This document shows, piece after piece, positions 34,686 to 46,544 of a DNA stretch of 64,000 nt. Location: positions 337,013 through 401,012 of the forward strand of contig QXCR01000007.1 of the NCBI GenBank assembly GCA_004380135.1, in the 5' to 3' direction. The stretch's first letter is position 1; the number at the start of each line of letters is the position of its first letter. The notes under the pieces were generated by a model. The model ran no database searches and had not been told where the DNA came from. It was given only the letters and a program-made list of their open reading frames with translations. Source of the stretch: Stemphylium vesicarium (taxonomy: Eukaryota; Ascomycota; Dothideomycetes; Pleosporales; Pleosporaceae). Made by a program: the position numbers and the translations under genes.

Positions 34686-34975
34686 TTATGAGCTGGTAGT
34701 GCTAACAGACTCGTCGGAGGCTCCACTCCGTCGGCGGGCTGAGTCGGTAGCGGTGGTAAGCTGGCGCTTGGTGTGCTCGTGCATGATTCTGGGATGATAT
34801 TAGTGACCGTTGCTAGTCATGCGTGGAAGAGAGATGCATACCTTTGGTAGTCGGTCATGGCCCGGTCGGGGTCGTTCAAGTCGAAGTGGTTGGCAAAGTT
34901 GTGCTGAGCGCTCATGGGCTCTGAGAAGCCGTCGGAGACGTAGACTTGCTGGCGGGACTCGGTCATGGCAGACAT
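34686..34975 (-). CDS. Small conserved-type fungal protein, 78 residues, unknown function
   Basis: Exons 34975-34842 and 34788-34686, joined in phase 2 over a 53-bp intron with a CACTAAT branch site, give 78 residues. A second ATG at 34966 would remove three residues. The protein is hydrophilic, with no signal peptide or membrane span. It runs MSAMTESRQQVYVSDGF, then an Asn/His/Asp-rich middle, then YQRIMHEHTKRQL and TDSARRRSGAS, ending Ser/Thr-rich. The MHEHTKRQ-to-ARRRS segment looks like a short amphipathic helix followed by a phosphorylatable basic patch. I recall similar small proteins in other filamentous fungi but cannot name one. The A/C-rich leader and a TATATAG box upstream support a real, inducible gene. 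Confidence 0.72.
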
Positions 34976-35140
34976 TATGATTGGTGGTGGTAGTGGTTGG
35001 TGTAGAGAGATGTGGAGTTGAGTAGTTGAGATAGATGACTGGGGTGCGGACTGAGAAGCTGAAGATCGAAGCTTTGTATGTGAATCTGATGTGTTTGTGG
35101 TTGTTGATGAGAGACGAGTGGTAAGCAAGCGGGGTGCCAG

Positions 35141-35147
35141 CTATATA
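35141..35147 (-). promoter_or_regulatory. TATA-like box of the 78-residue protein gene
   Basis: CTATATA on the plus strand reads TATATAG on the gene strand, about 165 bp before the ATG. AGGGG cores, which are CCCCT on the gene strand as in stress-response elements, lie further upstream at 35469-35473 and 35525-35529. The roles are inferred from position only. Confidence 0.35.
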
Positions 35148-38100
35148 GATTCTTGCGTCTCACAGTGCACGCACAAGACAGGGCGGACGGGACGACATGG
35201 TCCATCATGACCGCGCATGGCAAGAGATCGGCCCACGACTATCGGGTCGCAGAAGAGGATCCACCCACACAAGGACGCCAGCATGGGGCCCTGAGGTCAG
35301 AGATCTACAGGGTCCTTCTTTTTGCGCGCTGGATTTGCGTCGCAGCCAATCACACGACTCCGATACATGCACCCCCGTTTGCCTCGGGTCAACTTCCTCG
35401 GGATCAGAACGTTGGTGATGATGTCGCCAATGACGGGCCCGTGGAAACACGGCACCGCAAGGGTGTCTAGGGGTCTGGCCCGGACACTCCACTAGAGGGC
35501 GAGGCTGGCCATTAGCAGCGGAGAAGGGGTTTGCCGCGTCTACTAAGTGGTGTCGCGACTTGAGAGCAGTCGGTATTTCGCCGTAGTCGACTGTGCCTTA
35601 CTACAGAGCCGCCGAGCGGTTGCCTAGGCAGTCGGGCACCACAGGTCACGCGCCACGCTTGTCGCAGCCTGCATAGCAACCACCGCAGCTGAAGCTGAGG
35701 CTGGAGATGCTGTGCGGAAATGCGATGACGTAGAAACTAGGTCAGAGAATCGCTAACTCGGCTGCATGCACAGCTCGTGGAGCGCGCGCAGAGGCCTCGA
35801 TCGACGTCAGACCCTCTATCTAATCCTCAACTTCGAAACTCACCTCCCACAAAGGCCCAGCGAAGCGGAAGACGCATCCACCCTCCAAAATCACACACTT
35901 ACCGTGCGCCAAATAACGTCATCTTATCCGTAAGCGGCTGAGATCGGCTGCATGTCGTGCAAAACTGTGTATAAGCGGGCTTAGTGCCTACTCTGCTCAA
36001 TGCAGGGTCTGAAGCGGCCGCACAGCCGTTGGGTTCATAGCCCCACTGGGACCGCACTGGGTAGCATGTTTTGGTTGAACATCGTCACTTCTGACGTTTG
36101 TTCGACTCGTCGCGCCCCTTCAGCCTCAAGCCTCAAGCCTCTTACCCCGTCATGCAGGGTCTTCACCAATGGCTCGGCCTGAGTTGTAGAACGCAGGTAC
36201 CCCTATGACGATGCTAAACAGCCACCCTCCTAACGCTGCACCCCGCTGGCCGAAGACAACGACGCTGCTGACCTCTAGGTCGTCTGCCTCGCGGATGACC
36301 TCATCCGCGAGAGAGCCGTGTACACAAGGCTGGAATGTCTTCATGGAAAGACATCCACGCCTGTCTTGGCGCGCAAATCACAGAGGACAGCTGGCTCGAC
36401 CAGTCACCGATCGCCATGATCGTGCATTCCACCCACCCACAAAGAGGTGGGATTAAATGGGCGTCTCAACGACAGCGTTGACGTCAATCGTCGAAAAAGA
36501 TCTTCAAGTCGCATTATCAGACTGTCGAATTATTCTCTCTAGGCTCATTGACAGCCTCGAGTCGAAAAACCACTTCCAGCTGTGATAAAGCATGCATCGA
36601 TCCCTGCGCCAAACCTCGATGCCGCTACCGAACATCTAGACCAATCCTACAATTCCAATCACGATTTCCACTTTCCCATCCCTCATTCACATTCCAATAT
36701 TGCACCCCATCGCAAAGTCGTATCAGGATCGCGTTTCAACTCCTGCGACCGCTCCAGTCCTTCCAACCGTGCCCTTGGAGCGTCATACCAATCCGCAGAT
36801 CCTCGTTCAACATTAACGCACCTGGCCTCCCCACAGCCCTTCCTTCCCAGCTAGGGAAGCGTGCCGTAGACATACCCGTCATTCCGCGCGATATCCACCC
36901 AGCACGCTGCAGGGGGTTGCGGGTTTCTGCGTCAATTGTGGGCTTATGATGTTGCTCGTGGGTTTGAACACGATCACCGATGAGTGCTAAACCTCTTCCC
37001 CGAGAAGCGACGTCAAGGCGTACGAGACGTGCGCAAATCCGGGATTGAAGCCGAGCTCATCGGCATCGGCATTGCCCACTGAACTGACGTTTCGTCTTCG
37101 TGTTTTGAGTTCGCGCGAGCTACACGCGAACTGACGCAATGAAACTCACCCATATAGTTATCTGTTGTTGCGACAACCAACGTCTGCAACGATATACTCG
37201 AGTATCCCAGGAGCGTCATGGATGCTTCGAGGCTTCTGTCCATAACTACACTCTGACCATCACTTCCCCCATTGACAATGATGTCATGCTGCTTCCAGGC
37301 GCCTGCAAACTGGCCAAAGCGAACTTGTCTTGTCTCGAAATAGAATCGCTATCGAAAACGATCGACAGCAGTTGACCGCATGCGACTCCCCTGGCAGGCG
37401 TTCGTCATCAGACGAGTTACCCGCTCCGCAACAGCCTCCACAATGCCCATACCGCTCGCGTATGACATAGCCGCTCGGTTGGGGAACAGGACAGGCTTTG
37501 CTCAGATATGACATAATCGCACATATGCTGGAAATAGGAGGGCTTTGTCAACCTGCATGACGCTTGCTGCATGGACGTGCCTTCTTGCAAGGCATGTTGG
37601 CAGACCGCTTATCCGTTGTGCATAGCGGATGAGGTTTTGCGTAACTGTACAGATGGCATGATGACGCGCTTTGAGAGTGTTGAGTGAGGGGGTTTGATGC
37701 ACCTCTGAACTGTGCTTCGACTGCTTCTTTCTCTACGGCTTCTCTCGTGCCGGTCCTTTGAGCTCCAGGTCATTCATGGCCCCGCGCACCTCTGCTCAGA
37801 CCCGAAGCTCGTTTGTCCCTTTGTGCGCTGGTTGTTGCCGTCCGACATGGGATACTGCCCGCCAGCCAGTGTCGTTGCGCGTCCAAACCTGGGCCGCCAA
37901 ATCACCACCTCGAAGTACTTTCTAATACTAGGAACACCGACTGTAATGGCCACCAATACTTCGAACTACGTTTACATGCAACATGTCTCCCGATCGCGCC
38001 GATGTATCACCGCTCCCGTCCAAACCACCTACGTAGCCCGGGAATAACATACGTCGTCGGATATGTCGAACATGGTACTTAAGGAAAGCTCATATGCCGG

Positions 38101-40297
38101 AAGCACACCCTTAGGCAACGAAGGCCAGAGTAAGCGTAATCTCGTCTCCGCCGTGGTTTATCAGCATAGTTGCTGGTAGGTATGCGCTTCCAAGTGCCGT
38201 TTTCACCTACTCACCTAACGTTGGTTATCTCGGCACCAACCTATCGTGACAACAACTCTGCACCTCGAGCTAGGCACACGCACCTTGAAGTCCTCGAACG
38301 CATCTTAACATGCAAGGTGTTCTCACGCTGCTACCCTTTTCGCCTTATGGTTCTCTATCAAATCATAGTTCCATCCTTCAGAGTCTATTTTAGGGTACGA
38401 ATAACCACTTGCAAACGGAGTGAACGGAAACCGATTGAGATAGAAGACAGCTTGAAGGCGTCGCATATCACTACTTCAACGCCCGTAGGCAAAACAATTG
38501 TTCGAAATGCCTGCACTCTCGCCTCTCTCCTGCTACTGCGACATAATACCACCTACAGGTTCTTTTATTGTATGCGATTCGTCACCATGCTTAACCATCA
38601 CAATGTCTTGTTATCTATTGTTGCTTACCCGGTCCTCTATAGCCGATAGGACCGAACATCTTAAACCCTACTTCCCCACGTAGCGTACAAGTCGCTTTTT
38701 AAGCGGAAAGAATTGCACGCATGCGATATGGCATAGATATTCGGGGCAGCTGCAGTCGCATATGAGAATCGAGTCTCGTTTTGTCTCGTCTGGTGGCCGC
38801 CGTAACACAGGGTACGAAGGCAGCATCTGATATCGATACTGCTATGCTGAACTCGTGCTCTGCTTTCTTTGATAGTTATACTGGTGGCAGCGGCAGCGGT
38901 GTAGTGATGGGGTCCTGGGCAATTTTTGATGCGGGAGAGTGGGTTGTTGATATTGTTGTCACAACCTGTCTTCCATGGTAGGATTTTGTTCCATGGTCCG
39001 TCTGGAATGGGTAGGAGAGAGGTCTTGTCTTCGCACTTTGCTGATGTCTCTCAGTTCTTGATATATGTTACTTCTCTCCTTCTCGCTCAACGAAATACTC
39101 CCTCGAAAAACACCAGCTTAGGAGTCTTTACGAACTATGTGGTCATCCGACGATGCATCACTGCTGCTCAAAAACACAGATAGTGCTAGCGTTCGTCGCG
39201 GGGATCTACCAAAATGTCTCAAATCCAGCTGATGTAGAAAATTGCAGCCTCCGTAGGTAAATTAGGAAAAAAAACTAGCATCACAAGCTCAAGAAAAAGG
39301 TTAAAGTCTGGCTCCAAAAGTTTGCGCGGCTTGGAAAAGAAAGGGCAGAAATCGAGTCGAAGAAGTCAGACCCAGATTTCAAACTCGAGCCCCAGACTTA
39401 GACACACCAGACACTTCTGGCGACGCAAAACCAGACTCCACCAGTCAGCATGCTACTCAACGTGTTCCACAACGCCATATCGCATGGAGTGCGCGAAAAA
39501 CCCCGATCCCTTTCCTCTATACAGCCCTTCCCCGTAGCCAAACGAACTCTACAACGAACACACTATTCCGTACCCCCCGACACGAGTATATCAGGCACAG
39601 AGACAAAATGCGCGCAAAGAAACCACCGTGTCGAAAAGAAAGCGAACATTCCCCATACGCCATGAACCGTCGACAGGACCGCACGCCAGGTTAGAAAAAA
39701 AAACACCAGGTAGACACGATAAGGGCCGCAACGTCGACGGTATCCCAATGAAGAAAATACATCAGGGCGGCTAACACGAACACGCACACGCGTTGTACTA
39801 CAACACAGACAAGGCCAACAACGAGAAAAACCATGGTACATGTACGATGTGTTAGAAAAACGGCCGGTCTTAGGGCATATCGCATTTTCATCTATAAAAT
39901 TGAAAGCAAAGAGAAGCTTGTTCGTCATGGAGGTACTCTAGCTCTTCATCCACGCCTCCATGCATCCATCTATCTATCCATCTGTGTCAACTACCCTTCA
40001 AGTCCTGCACAAAATATGCGAACGCCGCTGTAAAGAGTAGGTTAGGTTAGATAGGTAGGTAGGCTGTGTAGGCGATATAATACAGTACAGTGCAGGAAGC
40101 CCAAACCGGTGTAAAGCTCAGCCTGATGACGTTAACCACGCTGTTAAGCATGAAAATTGGTAGGAATACGGCATTCGTACAGAGGGAATGTATGGCGTGA
40201 CTGAGATGGCGATGGCGATGGCGATTTTAGGGGGAAAAAAAAAGGAAAGGAAGGAAGATCTAAGAAGAGGCGGAGTGCGGAGGTCGTGTAGCTTATA

Positions 40298-40324
40298 GGG
40301 TAGGGTAGAGTAGGGTAGGGGGTT
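40298..40324 (+). other. G-quadruplex-type, telomere-like GGGTA repeat
   Basis: Four G-runs are separated by TA, TAGAGTA and TA, satisfying the G3+N1-7 quadruplex pattern. The GGGTA units resemble the fungal telomere repeat but are too few to indicate a chromosome end. Confidence 0.6.
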
Positions 40325-41511
40325 ATGCATCGAAACAGCTACGGGACAATGTAGCCAAGGGGCGCTGCATGCCATGATTGTGGGATATCGTCGTATCTCA
40401 GATGGCGAATGTGTGCAACTGGGTTGAGGGGGGCAAAAATATGCAGGGTCAAGCGTTAAGGATACATGTATGCAGGGACTTTCCCATCGCAAAACGTTGC
40501 CACGCTTGACCGTTTTTCCAAAAAAGCATTTCGGCGTAGATGGGGAGAATGCGGAAAAGAAGAGAAGAAAAGGGCAAAGTAGCGGAATCGAAAACGCGGT
40601 TTCTCAAGATGGGTATTTCATGCGCAAAAAAAAAGGGAGACTCATATCTTTCTCACTCTCCTTTGTTTCTAAGAAAGCTACAATTTTGGCCCACATCCAG
40701 CTACGTTGTTTCCTCACCCTGCCCCTGCCCCTACCTACTTACCCCTTGTATACGGCACAGCCGCTTAGGAAAACAAGTGACAAGAAGGGGGGACGGCAGA
40801 GTGCGTAAAAGGTTGGATGCCAAAGGAAAAAAATCCAAAAACTGCAAACATGGTATATAGAACGTAAAGTTTAAAATAATAAAAAGACAAGATGTAAGAG
40901 AAACATGTCGGAATGCCCGTTTCCCTGCGCCTGGTCAGTGGCACGCAAGCCCGTGCACGCGCAATGTAACCAGCTGCCCCCACCGCCCAACGAAACGGGG
41001 TGTTGAGCGTGGCGAAACCTTTACACAACTGCGACGGAGGGGGGCCAGGAGGCGCGAGGCGAGGTAAGAAAATTCCTCCACGTTTCCTCTTGTCTTGGGT
41101 ACGTTTGTGTAATTTGTTGTATGTCGTGTCGCATCAAGCAAGCAAGCAGCCCAAAAAAAGACCAGCAGACAAAAGACGAAGAACTGCAGGAAAGAAGCCC
41201 ACGTATGTGTTTTCAAGAAAGGATATTGTGTATTTGGTCGTAAAAGGCTGGTCGCGCGCAAACTGCAAAAGCAAAAATAGGGAGAAAAGCAAAAAGCAAA
41301 AAAAGGGTTTCCGTTTTTGTTTCTCTCTCCTTACAATGTCTTACTAAACCCCCTCTCCTCCTCCGTTCTAATCTTTCCAGAAGTAAAAAAAAACACAAAA
41401 CAAAAGAAGAGGGCTTTGTTACTGGGAAGAAAGAAAGAACAAGAAGCAGAGGGAAGCTCGACAATGAGGTTGAGAGAGGCAGAATCCCTTCTTTCCTTAC
41501 TTTTTCTCTTT

Positions 41512-43182
41512 CTAGTTACGGTGCTCACGCTGTTGACGACGGTGCTTCTGAGCATGGCGACGGCCGTACGATGAGCCGACAGTGGTGGTGACGACGACCT
41601 CCTTGATGGCAACCTCGTAGACAACACCGTCCTTGGTGTAGGTGGAGGTAGACACGAACTCGTCGTCGTCCTTGGCAGCGTTGGCAATGTCGGCGGGGGG
41701 AGTGATGGCAGCGGGGTACGCATCAGCAGAGTAGGTAGACGAAGCCTTGACCATGGTCGACGATGACGAAGACTCGACGTTGTAGACGGAGATGCCACCG
41801 GCGCCCTCGGAGCGAGCAGGGGCGTAGGATTGAGTGGGGACGGGAGCCTTGGAGGACATGGTCGGCTTGACGGGCTCCTCGTCGTCCTTGTCTCCGCCCT
41901 CGAGAGGGTCGGCGTACTCGGGACCGTACTGCACGCGCACGTTACCGCAGAGACCCTCGGTGAGACCCTCGCAGTCGTCGTGCTCGAGCATCTTGGGGAG
42001 CTCCTTGATCTTGCACTGGCCCTGCTCAGACTCGCTCTGGAGACTAGACGAGAAGATGGGGCAGTCCTCGACGCGGCCGGAGGGGTTGGTGCACTGGTCG
42101 ACGGCAGACTGGAGGGTGTCAATGTTCCATCCGTTGATGAAATCAGCGTGGTATCCGTAGCCTGTCTTGTGTTAGTCGCATTCATGTCAAGTCGAGCGTT
42201 ATTACATACCAGTGGGGTCACCGTTGGACCAGGTGAATTGACCGGCAACGCCCTTGAACTTGTAGGTGTTCCAGATGGTCTCGTAGAAGAGCGAGGGGAG
42301 ACGAGTCTCGTATCCCTTGGGGCACTCGCCACCGTCAATCATGCTGGGGTAGGCAACGTGGCTCTTGTGGTCAGGGGAGGAAACGTCCTCGCCGTTCCAG
42401 CACGAGGGGAAGAAGATCTCGGCACGGATACCGTTGGCGCAGTTGGCGTCCATGTAATCCTTGTCGGGGAGGAAGTGGCGGTAGCGCGAGCCTTCGGGAG
42501 CCTTGTTGTAGTTAAGGCAGTTGAAGCCGAGCGACTTCTGGCCGAGCGCGAGCTGGGTCTTGTCATCGGCAGTCCAGTCAGAGGTTGGCGGGTCAGGGAC
42601 GGGGCCAGTGAAGTTGCGGAGACGGGTATCACCAGCAAGCATCTGGAAGCCCTCGGGGAAAGCCTTGAGGTCGTCGCCGAGGAGGAGGTAGTATGCGAGC
42701 ATACCGCCGACCTGAGGGACAACCTCGACCTCGCCATTCTCGTGGATGAAGTGGAGGGATGGGGTCCAGTAGGCAGACTTATCGTCGCCGAACTGGCAGG
42801 AGGTGCACTCGGAGTCGCGGAGCATGTCGTAGGTGGTCGTCTCAGCGAAGTCTGTCATGCGTTAGCGACTCAAGTTCATGATAATTGCCTCAGGTGTTCG
42901 CGCATCCAGACAAGCCAGGGGGTCCATGGTGTGAAGTCCCTGACACACCCAGAATAGTCGCAATGTTATGCGCTCGGCGCAATGCATCAAAACGCAAAAA
43001 CGGAGTGTCTACTTACTGCTTCCACCGTGGATGGCGTGGCTGTGAGACGAGGCAGTACCCTTGTCGACAATGGGGTCAAGACGAGCGAGCGTGGTGCGGT
43101 CATGGCAAGGCATGCGCCAGAAGGCGTTGGCGGAGCCCGAGAGGACAGCCGCCGCAGCGGAGAGGGATGCGACAGACTTCAT
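41512..43182 (-). CDS. Secreted DUF1996 protein
   Basis: Exons 43182-43017, 42851-42210 and 42161-41512, with introns of 165 and 48 bp joined in phase 1, give 485 residues. A signal peptide is clear (MKSVASLSAAAAVLSGSANA). The DUF1996 hallmarks follow: FWRMPCHDRTTLARLDPIV, SHSHAIHGGSNF (restored across intron 1), CTSCQFGDDKSAYWTPSL, RYRHFLPDKDYMD, PSCWNGEDVSSPDHKSH, then YGYHADFINGW after intron 2. Paired cysteines fit an extracellular fold. A Ser/Thr-rich tail with TTTVGSSYG ends in a His/Arg/Gln-rich stretch (RRHAQKHRRQQ), with no GPI signal. The family is common in fungal secretomes but its activity is unknown. Long frames on the opposite strand here are shadows. Confidence 0.93.
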
Positions 43183-44653
43183 GGTTGGCGGTGTCGGTCG
43201 GGTTGAGTGTAGAGAGCAAGTCGGTGTTGACTCGCAGTCAGAGTATTTGCGTTGAGGTGGGGAGGTGAGAGTGAATGCTTTTTCCGATTGCTAGCTGGGG
43301 GGCTTGACGAAATCGTATGCGATATTCACTTGTAGTGGTGTTTGATGTTGATATCCAAAGGACTCTATTCCCGCGCCTCTTCTTCAAACAGGTATACACG
43401 CAAGAAAGGAGTGTAGCGCTGCCACGAGGACAACTTGGACTGACAGATAGCGAATGTTTGTGATTGAGCCAAAGGAGTGACGAGAGAAGAGATGAACGCG
43501 ATAAGGGAAAGAGAAAAAGAGGGAGATGGGGACCTAAGGAATACGAGCGGTTATCATTCCCAGGGACCGTGCCAAAAGCACGCTTTTAGGGGAGATGAAG
43601 GAATGCTTTGGTTTAGCGAGGTGAAACCCTAGATTAGTGCCGCGGCATGGGGGGCCCTGACAAGGCGCTGGCGTGCATGTGGTTGGACCGTGATGCGCTG
43701 TGCACCGGCCGCTAGGCTGCGAGGAGTAAGATGAAACATCGCAGTAAGGGGATCCAGCAGATGGATTGGGATGGATAATGGACGTCGACGTGCCGGCAGC
43801 CTTGCTGGAGCCAAACGGCGGCGAGGGGCATGGCATGGTGAGCCGCATTCTGTGGAGGCGTGAATGCTTGTCGTGGGCGGGCTGATGTTGGAACCCACCA
43901 GCAAATCCACAACCCCCATGGTGCAGCATCCGCTCCGCTCCCGTCCCTCAGACTTTCTGCCTCACCACCCACCAAGCGCGGCGATGCGCGATTCGCTCCA
44001 CGTCTGCCCTACTCCAATCTCAAGTGCGCGCTCCCGTAGGCCACGACGGCGTGACACGCAGAAGCGGCGTGACACAGTAGAGCCGGATCGCCCATCGCTG
44101 TCGTCCTGGATTGGATTAGACGGCCTGGGACCTGAATTGGCGGCCAGCAAACCGTGCGCCGGCGTGCAGCCATCGCAATCTCCAGCCCTTCAATTGCGCA
44201 CGTCGGCTCCAAAACCTCGCACTGACGGCGACGACATCATGGGCCCCACTGAAACGGCACATCGCAATTGCAATGCGGATACCGGCAACGGTAGCCATGT
44301 CATGGAATCCAAGGCCGACTCCTTTCTTTTTCTGTTTACCCCAAGGGAAGGGGTAAAACTCTTAGTCGGCGCAAAAATTCTACACGTCGGTCGTGTCGTA
44401 GGATTACCACCCAAGCTCTTAACAGAGCCAGCTTCCTCTCCTAGTGTCGGTGAGCGGCTGCCTGCACCGCCAATTCGCGCGGGACAGCGGAGCAGGAGAT
44501 TGCGCCAATTGCCTCCAAGCATACTGACCGGCGCGGCAATAACGCGGCGAAAGGCAGACTTTCTTGGTGACCATCTTACACAACCACAGCGGTAATGCGC
44601 ATGGCCAAAACCATCCTCCCTCGTGCGGCACAGTATAGTCGCACCACCTTTTG

Positions 44654-44685
44654 TCTCTTCTCTCTCTCTCTCTCTCTTTCTCTCG
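44654..44685 (+). repeat. (CT)n microsatellite
   Basis: A nearly pure TC/CT dinucleotide tract with one TTTC interruption. Confidence 0.85.
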
Positions 44686-45261
44686 CGGCTGGGCGTGAGA
44701 CGGTCAAGCCCACGCGCCAGGGCTCTCCGTTCCCTACTGTCTTTGCCCCCCGTGCCCTAATTCCCGTGTCGGGCGCAATACGGCCTATCGATAGGCCTTT
44801 GTTCCTGCAGTAGCGTCCATGTGCTGCGGCTGGCTAAAGTGCCACCACGACCTCTGATTTGCCCGAGCTATTCTTGCGTCTTGTACGAAGCTGAAGCCTC
44901 TGTATGGTCAGCCGCTCGCGCCCTCGCACCGCGGCTCTTGGCTATACGAGACGCGCCCGACAAAAACAGTAGCGGGAGAGGGCGTATCCATAGAACAAGA
45001 TTAGAAGTCAAGTGTTTGGTGCTTCTATAGCTGAAAACCCGATGGCTTATCTTCGGCGCTGGTTGGTCGTCGTCGTCATTAGCTAATGCGCCGAGGATGC
45101 AGCCAGGCACGTACGCAGGGCCGGAGCAGGCACGCACAAAGGCTGACTACTCTTTAGCCGCGACGACCAAAACAGAGAAAGCTGTAAGGAAAGTGCCGCA
45201 ACCACGTCGCATGCATCCTTCCACCTTCTCCCAAATTTCGCCCCTCAACGCCCCCCTTACC

Positions 45262-45280
45262 CCTCTCTCTCTCTCTCTCA
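45262..45280 (+). repeat. (CT)n microsatellite
   Basis: About nine uninterrupted CT units inside a C/T-rich region. Confidence 0.85.
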
Positions 45281-45945
45281 CCTCTGTGCTCTCCCAGCCC
45301 AAACCGTCAGCACGGCTGCCACACGCCAAAACCTCTCATTCTCAAAGTCAAAAAAAGACCTGTCACTTGTCTCAATCCCTCCCCCTCTCCCTACACTATT
45401 TTTGCACATCTGCCGCAGATCCTGGATCCCAGTTCTTCGTCACTTACCCTTCAGGCACGCAACAAAGCTTACTGGTCCTGTCCTCCTTGACCCTTGTTTC
45501 AGCATCAGGAAGAGAGGAAAATCTGCAACGCCGAACGCAGCGGATGGTAGACCGCGACGAACACCCCTAGGCTGATCCTTGTTGCGATCATGCATGCGGG
45601 GGCGCGATCTGGTAATATGTAAATGTCGTTTTCATCGATAAAACTCAAATACGTGTGGTGCCTAGAGGAGTGGTCCGTCTTAGTGGTTGCATGTAGAGTA
45701 CCTTGGTAGTAGTAGTACATTCATGTGTAAGTGGAGTAAGACGGATGTTTTAGCTGTATGCGTGCGGAAATGAGCAAGTGTAGATCTTGTTGATCTGCCA
45801 GACACGAGCATGTGAGAAGAAAGAGGAACAAGAAGAAGAAGAAGACTGACTTGCCACTTCTGCATAGTAGTAGAAGGAAGTCGTGATGCGTACAAGTGCG
45901 ATACATCGCCCGCATGTAGAATCGTATGCTACCAAGTTGGAAATC

Positions 45946-45974
45946 TCTTTTCTTTCTTTCTTTCTTTCTTTCTC
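45946..45974 (+). repeat. (TTTC)n microsatellite
   Basis: About seven tetranucleotide units with small edge variation. Confidence 0.85.
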
Positions 45975-46544
45975 TATTTCTTTCTGCTGGCGCGTGGACT
46001 ACAACATGTGAATTGTTGAGAAACACTGCATTTGGTTTTCTCTCTTACGCCCTCAATCAAAGATCCATCAGACCCAGCATGCATCCCTCCAGCACACAGC
46101 ATTCTTACACGCAGTGCTCACTTACGCCCTCCCTCATCACCGCCCTACGCTCTGTACCACCACTACCATGACTGCAGCTCACCCACCCTCACCACATGCG
46201 CATGCACCCAACCCACACAGAGAAATCTAGGAAAAGGAAATTTAGCAACACAGCGCAAGTCAAGACACGTCGTATATGTGGTGTAACGAAAGCAGTGTCA
46301 TGTCTGGTACACATCTCCAGCTTGTAGCATTCGTAGTAAATACAATGCGTCCCTGTACGCCATCCGTCTTTATCGCCACGAGCGATCAAAGTAGGAGGTA
46401 TCTGTAGGAGAAAAAAATGTCGTGTGCTTGAGTGACGTATACATGTACGTACCTAAGCTTACATTGCACCGCACCGCACAGCACCGCACCGAACCGCTCT
46501 CATCATCCACCGCATTACCACCTCAACAACAGCGCACCCACCGA

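Larger units (their letters stand above)
34976..41511. other. 6.5-kb stretch without a supported gene
   Basis: Apart from the promoter just described, no frame here has domains, a convincing length or splice partners. Frames of 110-160 codons exist (36548-36949, 38170-38649, 39563-39928) but have random-like composition or non-ATG starts. From about 39240 on, A-runs and T-runs are frequent. It may hold long UTRs, noncoding transcripts or decayed sequence. Confidence 0.45.
43183..46544. other. 3.4-kb intergenic region with microsatellites, no supported gene
   Basis: The first part is the DUF1996 promoter. An ATG frame of 243 codons at 43864-44595 (+) lacks domains and has a Pro/Arg/Ser-heavy, random-like sequence, so I do not call it. 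Three pyrimidine microsatellites lie within. Confidence 0.45.

Noticed and set aside
37965..39170. Two short segments with similar wording (CGAACTA-Y-GT followed by GATG-Y-ATCAC-Y-GCT)
   Set aside because: The match covers only about 25 bases with different spacing and is not enough to claim a repeat.
41830..42957. Open frame of 375 codons on the plus strand
   Set aside because: It lies antisense to the DUF1996 gene, crosses that gene's intron, and has the low-complexity Val/Gly/Leu composition expected of a mirror frame of a GC-biased coding exon.
43864..44595. ATG-started frame of 243 codons
   Set aside because: It has no domain, no splice partner and an Arg/Pro/Ser-heavy composition. Frames of this length are expected by chance in moderately GC-rich DNA.
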